From JBHAEC01 sp041855385 (GTDB lineage: Bacteria; Bacillota; Negativicutes; Veillonellales; Veillonellaceae): 31,050 bases of DNA. Positions 1 to 7,428 of the stretch are shown here, piece after piece (within the stretch, counting starts at the first letter, position 1; every line of letters begins with the position of its first letter). A program made the position numbers and the translations under genes. The notes under the pieces were generated by a model that worked only from the letters and a program-made list of their open reading frames with translations, made no database searches and was not told the DNA's origin. The stretch lies in assembly GCA_041855385.1 (NCBI GenBank), contig JBHAEC010000059.1:1-31050 (forward strand). The letters run 5' to 3'.

Positions 1-640
1 GATCCAATATGGGGATACCCATTAATTTCCCCGCTTTAACGAAAGTTCGGGTTACTCCTATATCCTCCTCCGACGCAGTGGGATCGCCGGTAGGGTGGTT
101 ATGAATCAATACCATAGCTGCCGCATTCGCCTCTACTGCCTTTCGAAAAACCATCCGTTGCTCTGCCAAACTTGCCGTCAAACCACCTTTTGAAATCGTT
201 TCTATTTTTATCAGTTTATTTTTCGCATTCAAAAGGGCTACCACAAAATGCTCTTGCGGTTCATAACGCATTCGCTCCATCACATATGATGCCACCGCCT
301 GTGGGGAACTGAAATCCGCATAATGCTGTTTCACAGCCATCTCTCCCAGACGCCGCCCCAATTCAACAGCCGCACATATTGTTACCGCCTTCTCTTTCCC
401 TATGCCTTTAATTCGCCGCAATCGCTGTGGGGTAATACTATTTAGACCATACGCCCCATCTTGCAATTCTTCAATAACTTGCTTCGCCAAAGCTAATACC
501 GATTTACCCTTATAACCGGTGCGCAATAAAATGGCCAATAACTCATCAGTACTGACGGACTGAGCTCCCTTTTCTATAAACCTCTCTCTGGGGAGCATAA
601 AACTGTTTTCAATCAAAAGGCTAGATTCTTTGCTGTTCAC
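1..640 (-). CDS. radC: RadC family JAB-domain protein, 3' end cut by window edge
   Basis: About 213 residues are visible. An N-terminal region with the PRER motif and a helix-hairpin-helix-like stretch (KGIGKEKA) leads into the JAB/MPN metalloprotease-like domain, with the metal-binding signature HNHPTGDP (His180, His182) and a following S-x-x-D type segment. The protein runs off the left edge just after the motif, so only the last few residues are missing. I chose the GTG at 640 because a GGGGGTG element lies just upstream and the PRER motif then sits about 15 residues in, as is usual; an ATG at 598 is the alternative but has no clear ribosome site. It overlaps the end of maf by 20 bases, so the two are probably cotranscribed. 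Known of the family: RadC proteins were linked to DNA repair but their biochemical role is unsettled. In many Firmicutes maf-radC is followed by mreBCD, which would lie beyond the window. Confidence 0.9.
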   Translation of the reverse strand, partial: MNSKESSLLIENSFMLPRERFIEKGAQSVSTDELLAILLRTGYKGKSVLALAKQVIEELQDGAYGLNSITPQRLRRIKGIGKEKAVTICAAVELGRRLGEMAVKQHYADFSSPQAVASYVMERMRYEPQEHFVVALLNAKNKLIKIETISKGGLTASLAEQRMVFRKAVEANAAAMVLIHNHPTGDPTASEEDIGVTRTFVKAGKLMGIPILD

Positions 641-1199
641 CCAAACACCCCCAGGCATGTAATCTCTCATAAACCGCCTCTACGGGTAACCCAACAACAT
701 TAGAATAGGATCCTTCAATTTTTTCTACCCATAAAGCGCCTATGCCTTGAATACCATATGCCCCCGCCTTATCTAAAGGCTCACCCGTTTTCACATAATA
801 GTCAATGTCCGATTCTGTCATGGTTTTAAAAAATACTTTAGTAGAAACAAAGAAAACATCTTCCCAATCCTTGTAGCACAAAGCTACACCGGTAATTACC
901 TTGTGAACCTTTCCCGATAATCGCCTCAACATATCCTTTGCTTCATTTTCATCTCTTGGCTTACCCATTATTTTTTCATCCAGGACCACTACCGTATCAG
1001 CCCCTAAAATGAGTCCCTCTTCAGAGCTTATCCCTTCTACCGATTGCGCTTTTCCCAGAGCATGTTTCATGACTACACTGCAGGGGTCTTCTCCTTCACT
1101 CGGTCCTTCTTTATATGTACTGTGCACCACTGTACAGGGTATATGTACTTGTTCCAATAAATCCTTTCGTCGTGGCGAAGATGATGCCAAGTATATCAT
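621..1199 (-). CDS. maf: Maf nucleoside triphosphate pyrophosphatase
   Basis: A 192-residue protein of the Maf/HAM1 superfamily, a cytoplasmic pyrophosphatase that hydrolyses dTTP/UTP and modified nucleotides to monophosphates (house-cleaning, and linked to septum inhibition in Bacillus). Visible signatures are SSSPRR at residues 6-11, GADTVV at 66-71 with the likely catalytic Asp68, GKP at 79-81 and the late DKAGAYGIQG motif at 143-152, the YhdE-like dTTP/UTP subgroup pattern. The ATG at 1199 is preferred over the one at 1211 because GGGAGG lies five bases before it and the upstream ATG is part of that ribosome-binding region. It lies between the DUF4321 gene and radC in one direction, consistent with an operon. 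Confidence 0.94.
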   Translation of the reverse strand: MIYLASSSPRRKDLLEQVHIPCTVVHSTYKEGPSEGEDPCSVVMKHALGKAQSVEGISSEEGLILGADTVVVLDEKIMGKPRDENEAKDMLRRLSGKVHKVITGVALCYKDWEDVFFVSTKVFFKTMTESDIDYYVKTGEPLDKAGAYGIQGIGALWVEKIEGSYSNVVGLPVEAVYERLHAWGCLGEQQRI

Positions 1200-1244
1200 T
1201 GTTCCTCCCAATACTATTTATAAACACGCAAGAGGCCTTGCACA

Positions 1245-1514
1245 TTAGAGTCGGTTAAACAAAATAGCCGCCAATACAAGACCTAAAAGAGAGAGTAAAT
1301 TGGGGGCAAAATGAATACTGAACGATATATCCAGCACAAAAAGATTTATCTTAACTTCATTTAAATCAATAAGGGAATATTGTTTGGTCAAATACGGCAT
1401 AAAGGAGGTAAAGTTGGCTCCTTCCAGTACTTCTCCCAATAGTCCACCAATGATGGCCCCAGCCAATAAAAATAATAATAACATCCCGATTCCTCGGTTG
1501 CCGAAAAATCTCAT
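1245..1514 (-). CDS. DUF4321 small membrane protein
   Basis: An 89-residue protein with two hydrophobic segments: a Gly/Leu-rich helix at about residues 9-28 (GMLLLFLLAGAIIGGLLGE) and a C-terminal helix at about 69-88. This shape, the GGLLGE sequence and the position directly before maf match the DUF4321 family of small Firmicutes membrane proteins, whose function is unknown. The ATG at 1514 is preceded by GAGGTGG. It is the first gene of a probable DUF4321-maf-radC operon downstream of the ackA terminator. Identification is from pattern and context, not from a database search. Confidence 0.75.
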   Translation of the reverse strand: MRFFGNRGIGMLLLFLLAGAIIGGLLGEVLEGANFTSFMPYLTKQYSLIDLNEVKINLFVLDISFSIHFAPNLLSLLGLVLAAILFNRL

Positions 1515-1590
1515 ATATCCACCTCACATATCCTCTACAAAATTCACTGTTCCTCTTTCTCATAGGACTCACTTTTCTGTTTTCTCCTAC

Positions 1591-1596
1591 ATTATA
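1591..1596 (-). promoter_or_regulatory. Candidate -10 box for DUF4321-maf-radC
   Basis: A perfect TATAAT on the minus strand lies in the 108-base gap between the ackA terminator and the DUF4321 start, where a promoter is needed. No good -35 hexamer is seen at 16-18 bases, so this is a weak call. Confidence 0.35.
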
Positions 1597-1622
1597 TCGA
1601 AATAGCCTTCTTATTTCCATAA

Positions 1623-1660
1623 AAAAGACACTCATTTGTTGCAACAAGTGAGTGTCTTTT
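1623..1660 (-). terminator. Intrinsic terminator of ackA
   Basis: Inverted repeat with arms AAAAGACACTC and GAGTGTCTTTT, extended inward to a stem of about 16 bp with one G-U pair, followed on the minus strand by a run of six T. It lies 37 bases after the ackA stop. The flanking A/T runs could let it work in both directions. Confidence 0.85.
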
Positions 1661-1697
1661 ATCCCTATTGGGATACATTTTTACAGCAATATATTTC

Positions 1698-2906
1698 CTA
1701 TTTATAAATTAGGCTGGATGTGATTCTCTTTGTATCTCTCGCAATCATCACTTCTTCATTGGTAGGGATGACAAAAATTTTAACCTTAGATCCGGGTACG
1801 CTGATTTCCATCTCCTTACCCCGTACGTTGTTACGCACAGGATCGATTCGAGTCCCCAAATATTCCAGACCATTACATATAGCATCACGATTGCCGATAC
1901 CATTTTCTCCGATACCCGCCGTAAACACGATGGCATCCACACCACCCATAGCCGCCACGTAGGCACCGATAGTTTTACGCACTTGATAGTAGAAAACATC
2001 TAAGGCTAATTTGGCGCGTTTATTTCCTTCATTTGCCGCCTCTTCAATAACTCGGAAGTCATTGGAAATCCCGGACAATCCCAATACTCCGGACTTTTTA
2101 TTCAACACTGCGTCAACTTCACGATACGTCATATCCCAAGCTTCCATAAGAAATGTTACAATGGCGGGGTCAATATCCCCACAGCGAGTTCCCATTGTCA
2201 AACCGGACAACGGAGTAAAGCCCATGGACGTGTCTACAGAGCGACCATATTTAATAGCTGCCAAACTGGATCCGTTCCCCAAATGACAAGAAATAATACG
2301 CAGATTTGACATATGCTCATCCATAAGTTCCGCACAACGTTGTGATACATATTTATGGCTTGTACCGTGGAATCCGTATCGGCGAATTCCCAATTCTGTG
2401 TATGCTTCATAGGGCAAACCGTAAAGATATGCTTCCGGTGGCATGCCCTGATGGAAAGCCGTATCAAACACGCCAACCTGCGGTACTCCCGGCATAATAC
2501 GTTGGCATGCTTCAATACCGAGAATATTAGGTGGATTATGAAGCGGTGCTATTTTGGCGCAATCTCTCAAACCTTGAATAACCGCAGGAGTAATTAGTGT
2601 AGAATCGGCAAATTTTTCTCCACCGTGAACAACGCGATGACCAACCGCATCAATCTGATCCATGGATTCTAACACACCATACTCTTTATCTGTCAAAATA
2701 TTGAGCAAAATTTGTAGCGCCACACCGTGATCCTTAATTGGCTCAATCCGTTCCAATGTGTCTGCGTCGGGACGCTTGTGAGTAAAAATGGCATCGTCCC
2801 CACCGATTCGTTCAAACTGACCTTTCGCTACAACCGACTCATCTTGCATGTTAATCAATTGATATTTTAACGATGAGCTCCCACAATTTACTACCAAAAT
2901 AATCAT
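1698..2906 (-). CDS. ackA: Acetate kinase
   Basis: A 402-residue ASKHA-fold kinase: acetyl-phosphate + ADP = acetate + ATP, cytoplasmic, the ATP-yielding step of acetate fermentation. The N-terminal phosphate-binding sequence NCGSSSLK (residues 7-14), the HRVVHGG segment carrying the substrate-binding Arg, the VFDTAFH motif with the catalytic Asp, and the TRCGDIDP segment with the second active-site Arg are all present, and the length is normal for AckA. The ATG at 2906 has AGAGGG before it. It follows the lipoprotein gene with only two bases between, so both share a transcript. No pta is adjacent. A strong terminator follows. Confidence 0.97.
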   Translation of the reverse strand: MIILVVNCGSSSLKYQLINMQDESVVAKGQFERIGGDDAIFTHKRPDADTLERIEPIKDHGVALQILLNILTDKEYGVLESMDQIDAVGHRVVHGGEKFADSTLITPAVIQGLRDCAKIAPLHNPPNILGIEACQRIMPGVPQVGVFDTAFHQGMPPEAYLYGLPYEAYTELGIRRYGFHGTSHKYVSQRCAELMDEHMSNLRIISCHLGNGSSLAAIKYGRSVDTSMGFTPLSGLTMGTRCGDIDPAIVTFLMEAWDMTYREVDAVLNKKSGVLGLSGISNDFRVIEEAANEGNKRAKLALDVFYYQVRKTIGAYVAAMGGVDAIVFTAGIGENGIGNRDAICNGLEYLGTRIDPVRNNVRGKEMEISVPGSKVKIFVIPTNEEVMIARDTKRITSSLIYK

Positions 2907-2908
2907 GC

Positions 2909-3469
2909 TTATCCCTCTTTCTTAACGACAGAAATCTTATCCTCTATAAACGCAACCAATTCTTTACTCTCCGCATTTTGTGGGCGATATTGATAAATGA
3001 TATTCCACAAAATACCGTTATCTATGAACAGGTACTCTAACATACCAAGTTCTGCATTGCTTTCTCTGTAAGTCACATTAATCTTTTCTGCTTGAACACT
3101 TCCAAGCATAACCTGATTTCGACTGTCTTTCAGCTGACTTAAAGTCGGAGTATTTTTAAGCCTTTGTATAGCTTGTTCGCCTGCTGTTTTTGCTGTTATC
3201 TCCATCCCTTGCACAGGTTGTGCCACTACCAATATAAAAATATTGCGGTTCTGTCCCCTATAAGTGACCGTGCTTAAAGACGCTGCCTCCGTAACCTTTC
3301 CCGTGGTCTTACCAATTTCAAAAGGTAAAACCAACTTTATTTCGGATGCCCCTTCTCTGATAACTTGTTCACCAAAGCTATATTTATCTGTTATTCGATC
3401 CCCCATCAAGCTGCAACCGCCCAACAGAATCACGGACATAAGCGACAAAAGCAAGATAATCCGCTTCAT
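2909..3469 (-). CDS. Putative lipoprotein of unknown function
   Basis: A 186-residue protein starting with a typical lipoprotein signal peptide: MKR, a hydrophobic stretch, then the lipobox LGGC with the lipidated Cys at residue 19. The mature part is polar, without further membrane segments, and looks like a single alpha/beta domain; the EIKLVLPFEIGK stretch is followed by a predicted strand-rich region. I do not recognise the family. It sits two bases upstream of ackA and probably shares its promoter. The RBS GAGGTG precedes the ATG at 3469. Inference: anchored to the outer face of the cytoplasmic membrane or to the outer membrane; no enzymatic motif is seen. Confidence 0.8.
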   Translation of the reverse strand: MKRIILLLSLMSVILLGGCSLMGDRITDKYSFGEQVIREGASEIKLVLPFEIGKTTGKVTEAASLSTVTYRGQNRNIFILVVAQPVQGMEITAKTAGEQAIQRLKNTPTLSQLKDSRNQVMLGSVQAEKINVTYRESNAELGMLEYLFIDNGILWNIIYQYRPQNAESKELVAFIEDKISVVKKEG

Positions 3470-3497
3470 ACTTCACCTCATTTGACTTTTCCATTTA

Positions 3498-3506
3498 ATT
3501 ATATCA
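3498..3506 (-). promoter_or_regulatory. Extended -10 promoter element for lipoprotein-ackA
   Basis: TGATATAAT on the minus strand, an extended -10 (TGn-TATAAT), 29 bases upstream of the lipoprotein start codon. The -35 region is poor, which extended -10 promoters tolerate. Confidence 0.55.
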
Positions 3507-3632
3507 TCTTCATTGATGAAAATAAAAACACTTTCATATATCTATTCTTCATACCTATGTTTAATCTTTTTCATTATTGCCGCCTATAGATGCCTTTTTT
3601 AAATTTTCTTTTTCTTTTTTACCCCTTTCTAG

Positions 3633-3638
3633 TATACT
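3633..3638 (+). promoter_or_regulatory. Candidate -10 box for tmcAL
   Basis: TATACT on the plus strand, 38 bases before the tmcAL start, in the divergent intergenic region between the lipoprotein gene and tmcAL. The region upstream is T-rich and gives only a weak -35 match. Confidence 0.35.
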
Positions 3639-3675
3639 GAAATTGTATGTTGTTAGTTTATGTAAAAGAGGTTTT

Positions 3676-4881
3676 ATGAAAAGTATCGGCATTGTAGCAG
3701 AATACAACCCTATACATATCGGGCATGCCTATCAACTGTCCTATATAGCTGAACGATGGCCTCAGGCTACGAGAATTGTCGTTATGAGCGGCTCCTTTGT
3801 TCAACGCGGTCTTCCGGCTTTTTTTTCCAAATATGATCGAGCCTCTTGGGCCATTTTAAGTGGCGCCGATCTCGTAATTGAGTTGCCATCGGTCTTCGCT
3901 ATTCGAAGTGCGGAGATCTTTGCATCAGGAGCGATGCGTTTGCTGTCAAAGATGAAAGTAGATGCGTTTTCCTTCGGCTCGGAAATATCCAACCTTGATC
4001 TGCTGGATAAAACCGCCCAACTTACTTTTGACGATATGGTGCAAAAAGAATGTCAAAAACTCCTACGTACCGGACTCTCTTACGGCGCAGCCCTAAGACA
4101 AGCCATCTCGGCGGTCAATCCCGCTGTCGCCCCACTATTACAAAGTCCCAATGCACTTCTTGGAATTGAATACCTTAGGGCGGTTTATCAATATGATTTA
4201 CCGCTTATCCCTCTCATTGTTAAAAGAGAGTCGTCTTATCACCGAAAAACCTTGGACAAAACTCGTTACCCCTCTGCTACAGCCTTGCGCCTTGCAATGG
4301 AAAAGACCGGCTATCACGACCTGTCACCTTATTTTACTGAAGAAGTAGGCCCCTTAGTAGAAAATGCTCTAAAACGCGGTGCTTATTCCTCTTTATCTCG
4401 CTACTATGACCTTTTGCTCTATGCGGGACGAACACTTCCGCTCCATACATTATCACTATTAGGAGATTTTTCCGAAGGTATTGAGAACCGCTGGAAAGAA
4501 ATGTGTCACCACGTATCATGGCCTCTAGCAAGAGATCATATAAAAACAAAACGCTACTCTTATGCTCGCATCGATAGAATGGCAGCTTATACTCTCCTCT
4601 CTTGGACACAGGAAACATTGCAAAAAGCCCATCGATGTGGCCCACTATACGCTCGAGTCTTGGCATTTAATCAAACGGGACGCCTATGGCTCAGAGACTA
4701 TCAAGGGGATTTGCCTATCGTCACCAAATGGGGAAAATTCATAAAATCCGCTTCCGGCACACAAAAAGATATGGCTCTGTCAGATATTATGGCTACTGAT
4801 GTACAAGCCCTTACGATGGCTACGGTTTCAGAACGGAAAGGTGGAGCAGATTTTTTCCACTCCCCTATCTACATAGAGTGA
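3676..4881 (+). CDS. tmcAL: tRNA(Met) cytidine acetate ligase
   Basis: A 401-residue nucleotidyltransferase-fold protein of the TmcAL (YlbM/DUF795) family. Known of the family: it activates acetate with ATP to acetyl-AMP and makes N4-acetylcytidine at the wobble base of elongator tRNA-Met. The N-terminal EYNPIHIGH segment has the HIGH-type nucleotide-binding motif at residues 14-17, followed by VMSGSFVQRG and the conserved SPNALLGIEYL stretch. The ATG at 3676 is chosen because AAAAGAGG precedes it by four bases and the family begins there; an in-frame ATG at 3577 would add 33 residues rich in Phe and Ser unlike the family. It is the only plus-strand gene, divergent from the lipoprotein-ackA pair, so an acetate-consuming tRNA enzyme neighbours the acetate-producing kinase. 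Confidence 0.92.
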   Translation: MKSIGIVAEYNPIHIGHAYQLSYIAERWPQATRIVVMSGSFVQRGLPAFFSKYDRASWAILSGADLVIELPSVFAIRSAEIFASGAMRLLSKMKVDAFSFGSEISNLDLLDKTAQLTFDDMVQKECQKLLRTGLSYGAALRQAISAVNPAVAPLLQSPNALLGIEYLRAVYQYDLPLIPLIVKRESSYHRKTLDKTRYPSATALRLAMEKTGYHDLSPYFTEEVGPLVENALKRGAYSSLSRYYDLLLYAGRTLPLHTLSLLGDFSEGIENRWKEMCHHVSWPLARDHIKTKRYSYARIDRMAAYTLLSWTQETLQKAHRCGPLYARVLAFNQTGRLWLRDYQGDLPIVTKWGKFIKSASGTQKDMALSDIMATDVQALTMATVSERKGGADFFHSPIYIE

Positions 4882-4936
4882 AAGTGTATGCGTCCGCATA
4901 GTCAAACTATAGGCTTTCATATTTTACCAAATGTTA

Positions 4937-5003
4937 AAAAACACCCTTCTGCAACAATTTATCATTCCTGAAGAAAATATTTTGTCGCAGTAAGGGTGTT
5001 TTT
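4937..5003. terminator. Bidirectional terminator between tmcAL and pyrR
   Basis: Arms AAAAACACCCTT (4937-4948) and AAGGGTGTTTTT (4992-5003), extended inward by CTGC/GCAG after a one-base bulge, with a loop of about 30 bases. T runs follow on both strands, matching the convergent orientation of tmcAL and pyrR. Confidence 0.8.
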
Positions 5004-5053
5004 ATTTTTTAGCCATAAGGAATTCCTTGTGAAGTACAGATATGCCGTAACCG

Positions 5054-5587
5054 CTATACTTCCTCCAGAATCCGCACACACTCTTCTTCGTCCCATTCTG
5101 TCATTTGTACCTGTACAATCTCATGTCCTGCAGTGGGAACATTTTTTCCTACAAAATCGGCACGAATAGGAAGTTCCCGATGCCCACGATCAACCAAGAC
5201 AGCTAATTGTATAGCTCGCGGTCTTCCCGCTTCCATCAAAGCGTTCAAAGCCGATCGAATCGTTCTTCCCGTATATAACACATCATCCACCAAAATAACG
5301 AGCTTATCCGTTGTATCTAAAGTAAAAGGTTTTCCCTCTCCCTTAGGTCGTCTGTCTTTATCGTCGCGGTAGAGAGAAATATTCATTGTTGCCACCGGTA
5401 AGTCGATGCCTTCTATGGATTCAATTTGTGCTCGTAAGCGTTCCGCCAAATATACACCTCTTCGTTCTATCCCAATAAGAATTGCATTTTGAACCCCTTT
5501 ATTTCGTTCCAAAATTTCATGGGCGATACGGCGAATCGCTCTATGCATAGCCGTTTCATCCATAAGCGTATTTTTTTCTTTCAACAT
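5054..5587 (-). CDS. pyrR: Bifunctional pyr operon regulator / uracil phosphoribosyltransferase
   Basis: A 177-residue type I phosphoribosyltransferase-fold protein. Known of PyrR: it binds UMP/UTP and pyr mRNA to promote transcription attenuation, and has weak uracil phosphoribosyltransferase activity. The PRPP-binding motif VILVDDVLYTGRT sits in the middle, and the N-terminal DETAMHRAIRRIAHEI and later LAVLVDRGHRELPI segments are typical. The ATG at 5587 has GGAGGA upstream. It is the last gene of lspA-rluD-pyrR, the same order as in Bacillus, but no pyrimidine biosynthesis gene follows; instead there is a terminator and convergent tmcAL. I saw no PyrR-binding attenuator in this window, so its RNA targets must be elsewhere. 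Confidence 0.95.
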   Translation of the reverse strand: MLKEKNTLMDETAMHRAIRRIAHEILERNKGVQNAILIGIERRGVYLAERLRAQIESIEGIDLPVATMNISLYRDDKDRRPKGEGKPFTLDTTDKLVILVDDVLYTGRTIRSALNALMEAGRPRAIQLAVLVDRGHRELPIRADFVGKNVPTAGHEIVQVQMTEWDEEECVRILEEV

Positions 5588-5599
5588 CTCTTCTTCCTC

Positions 5600-6514
5600 C
5601 TACGAACGATGCTTTGCCTTTTCTAAAGAAGCAATAAAATCTTCCGGTAAAGGTGCTTCTATATGAAGAGTTTCTCCTGTTATAGGATGCACTATGTCGA
5701 GCACACGGGAATGTAAAGCCTGCCCTTTTATGGGAAATTCCATTTTTCTATACCCATATACAGGGTCATTAACTACCGGGTGCCCAATATATGCCATGTG
5801 TACCCGTATCTGATGCGTTCGCCCCGTCTCTAATATACATTCCACCAATGTATGCGTTCCGAATCGTTCCACCACGGCAAAGTGGGTGATCGCTTCCTTG
5901 CTATTAGAAAATACTACGGCCATCTTCATCCGATCTTTTGGGTGCCTTCCGATAGGAGCCTTTATTGTCCCCTTATTCTCTACAATATTTCCATGAACCA
6001 AGGCATAGTAAGAGCGCTTTACACTATGTGCCTTAATCTGCTCTGCCAGCTTTGCATGGGCTGTATCATTTTTTGCCGCTACCATGACTCCCGATGTATC
6101 TTTATCTAATCGATGAACAATACCCGGTCTTATCTCCCCATTAATTCCGGACAAATCTTTACAGTGATTAAGTAATGCATTAACCAGTGTCCCACTGTAG
6201 TTACCGGTAGCAGGATGAACGACCATTCCTCTCGGCTTATTGACAACAATGATATCTTTATCCTCGTAAAGGATATCCAACTCAATAGGTTCCGCTTCTA
6301 CTTCTGTCAAAACGGGAGATACTACGTCCACATGAATCACATCATCTTTAGCGACCTTGTAGTTTGCTTTTACCGGCTTTTCGTTTACCTGTATCTTTTC
6401 TTTCTTTATAAGCCCTTGCACATGACTACGCGACACGTTCATGCATTCTGCCAGTAGCACATCTATTCGCTCTTTTTCTTTCTCAGAAGGAACCACATAC
6501 ACTACCTTTTCCAA
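5600..6514 (-). CDS. rluD: RluD-family 23S rRNA pseudouridine synthase
   Basis: A 304-residue RluA/RluD-type pseudouridine synthase: an N-terminal S4 RNA-binding domain (about residues 14-60) and a catalytic domain with HRLDKDTSG at 134-142, Asp137 being the catalytic residue. Family members isomerise uridines in 23S rRNA; the exact site cannot be read from the sequence. The start is taken as TTG at 6514: AGGAGG lies five bases before it, the protein then begins where the family does, and the gap to lspA is eight bases. Extending to the ATG at 6607 would add residues that merely translate the lspA end in another frame. Orthologous in position to B. subtilis ylyB. Confidence 0.92.
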   Translation of the reverse strand: MEKVVYVVPSEKEKERIDVLLAECMNVSRSHVQGLIKKEKIQVNEKPVKANYKVAKDDVIHVDVVSPVLTEVEAEPIELDILYEDKDIIVVNKPRGMVVHPATGNYSGTLVNALLNHCKDLSGINGEIRPGIVHRLDKDTSGVMVAAKNDTAHAKLAEQIKAHSVKRSYYALVHGNIVENKGTIKAPIGRHPKDRMKMAVVFSNSKEAITHFAVVERFGTHTLVECILETGRTHQIRVHMAYIGHPVVNDPVYGYRKMEFPIKGQALHSRVLDIVHPITGETLHIEAPLPEDFIASLEKAKHRS

Positions 6515-6522
6515 AATACCTC

Positions 6523-6957
6523 CTACTCCTTGCTGTGCCAAAAATACCAAGCCAGCAAAGTAACACCTATACAAATAGCAATATCGGCTATATTGAAGAT
6601 AGGCCATATACGGAAATCAAAAAAATCCACCACCCCATTCATTCGGTACCTATCATAACCGTTCCCCAGCGCTCCTCCGAGCAGTAGGGCGAGTCCAATC
6701 TTGCCATGGAAAGGAAATTTTTGAATTTTTCTATTCTTCCATATACATAATCCTATAAGTATTCCCACAATTAACAAAAATAGCCCACGCTGATTTTCTA
6801 AAATTCCAAAAGCGGCTCCATAATTAATTATATAAGTAAGATGAAAAATATCGGGGATAATTGGTATAGATTCCCCCAGTATAAACGAACATTGTACATA
6901 TGCTTTTGTAATATAATCAAAGAGCGCTATAGCCACAGCCAGTCCATAGATCCACAT
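6523..6957 (-). CDS. lspA: Lipoprotein signal peptidase (signal peptidase II)
   Basis: A 144-residue inner-membrane aspartyl protease that cleaves signal peptides from lipidated prolipoproteins. Four membrane helices can be seen (about residues 3-20, 57-74, 86-99, 123-140). The family motifs are present: the GNGYDR segment at 98-103, VVDFF with catalytic Asp111, and FNIAD with catalytic Asp125. RBS GGATGGAG precedes the ATG at 6957. First gene of lspA-rluD-pyrR. Confidence 0.96.
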   Translation of the reverse strand: MWIYGLAVAIALFDYITKAYVQCSFILGESIPIIPDIFHLTYIINYGAAFGILENQRGLFLLIVGILIGLCIWKNRKIQKFPFHGKIGLALLLGGALGNGYDRYRMNGVVDFFDFRIWPIFNIADIAICIGVTLLAWYFWHSKE

Positions 6958-6988
6958 AAGTTACTCCATCCTTTTTAATTTATCTATT

Positions 6989-7016
6989 ATTATACAATAA
7001 ATTCCCTGTATCTAAA
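6989..7016 (-). promoter_or_regulatory. Putative promoter of lspA-rluD-pyrR
   Basis: Minus-strand TATAAT (6989-6994) with TTTAGA (7011-7016) 16 bases upstream, about 32 bases before the lspA start codon. Confidence 0.5.
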
Positions 7017-7122
7017 AAGTTATTGTATATCTTGAGCTCTCTAAATTTCACCTATTTGTATAATTGCCAGTTCGTGCTAATTTATCAAGGCATTACCATC
7101 TCATAGCTTTTTGCAAATTAAA

Positions 7123-7141
7123 AAGCCCCATAACGGAGCTT
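7123..7141 (-). terminator. Second terminator downstream of the ferredoxin gene
   Basis: Minus-strand hairpin AAGCTCC, loop GTTAT, GGGGCTT (one G-U pair), followed by a T run. It stands behind the stronger hairpin at 7169-7189, so the ferredoxin transcript meets two terminators in a row before the lspA promoter. Confidence 0.65.
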
Positions 7142-7168
7142 TCTCTTTTACCAATTATGTTAAATAAA

Positions 7169-7189
7169 AAGAGGCCCCCAGGGCCTCTT
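7169..7189 (-). terminator. Terminator of ferredoxin gene
   Basis: Perfect stem AAGAGGCCC / GGGCCTCTT with a 3-base loop, followed on the minus strand by TTTATTT. It starts nine bases after the ferredoxin stop codon. T-rich sequence on the plus side might make it work both ways. Confidence 0.88.
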
Positions 7190-7197
7190 AACGTTTT

Positions 7198-7365
7198 TTA
7201 TTCAGCCGGATGAATAGTTCCTACCGGACATACAGGCTCACAAGAACCACAGTCAATGCAAGTTTCAGCAATAACGTATTTAACGTCGCCTTCACTAATT
7301 GCACTTACCGGACAGACTGCTGCGCAAGAACCACATTTAATGCAATCATCACCGATTACTCTCAT
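7198..7365 (-). CDS. Clostridial-type 2[4Fe-4S] ferredoxin
   Basis: A 55-residue cytoplasmic electron carrier with two CxxCxxCxxxCP cluster motifs: Cys8, 11, 14, 18 and Cys36, 39, 42, 46, each set supplying ligands to the two [4Fe-4S] clusters. Size and near-symmetry match ferredoxins of strict anaerobes that serve pyruvate:ferredoxin oxidoreductase and hydrogenases. The ATG at 7365 is chosen because GGAGGTG precedes it and the sequence then begins MRVIGDDC; the longer reading frame upstream crosses the promoter. It is monocistronic: a near-consensus promoter before it and two terminators after it. Possible iron regulation is discussed under the upstream region. Confidence 0.96.
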   Translation of the reverse strand: MRVIGDDCIKCGSCAAVCPVSAISEGDVKYVIAETCIDCGSCEPVCPVGTIHPAE

Positions 7366-7428
7366 AAGGTACACCTCCATATCAATATTCTCAATTCTCA
7401 ATATGTAGAAGAACTTTCTTCTTTTATT

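Noticed and set aside
1837..1855. A GATTCGAGTCC-like stretch resembling a tRNA T-arm.
   Set aside because: It is within the ackA coding sequence and no other tRNA arms fit around it.
4888..4920. A small TATGCG/CGCATA palindrome after tmcAL.
   Set aside because: Loop too small and no T run; the true terminator is the larger hairpin just downstream.
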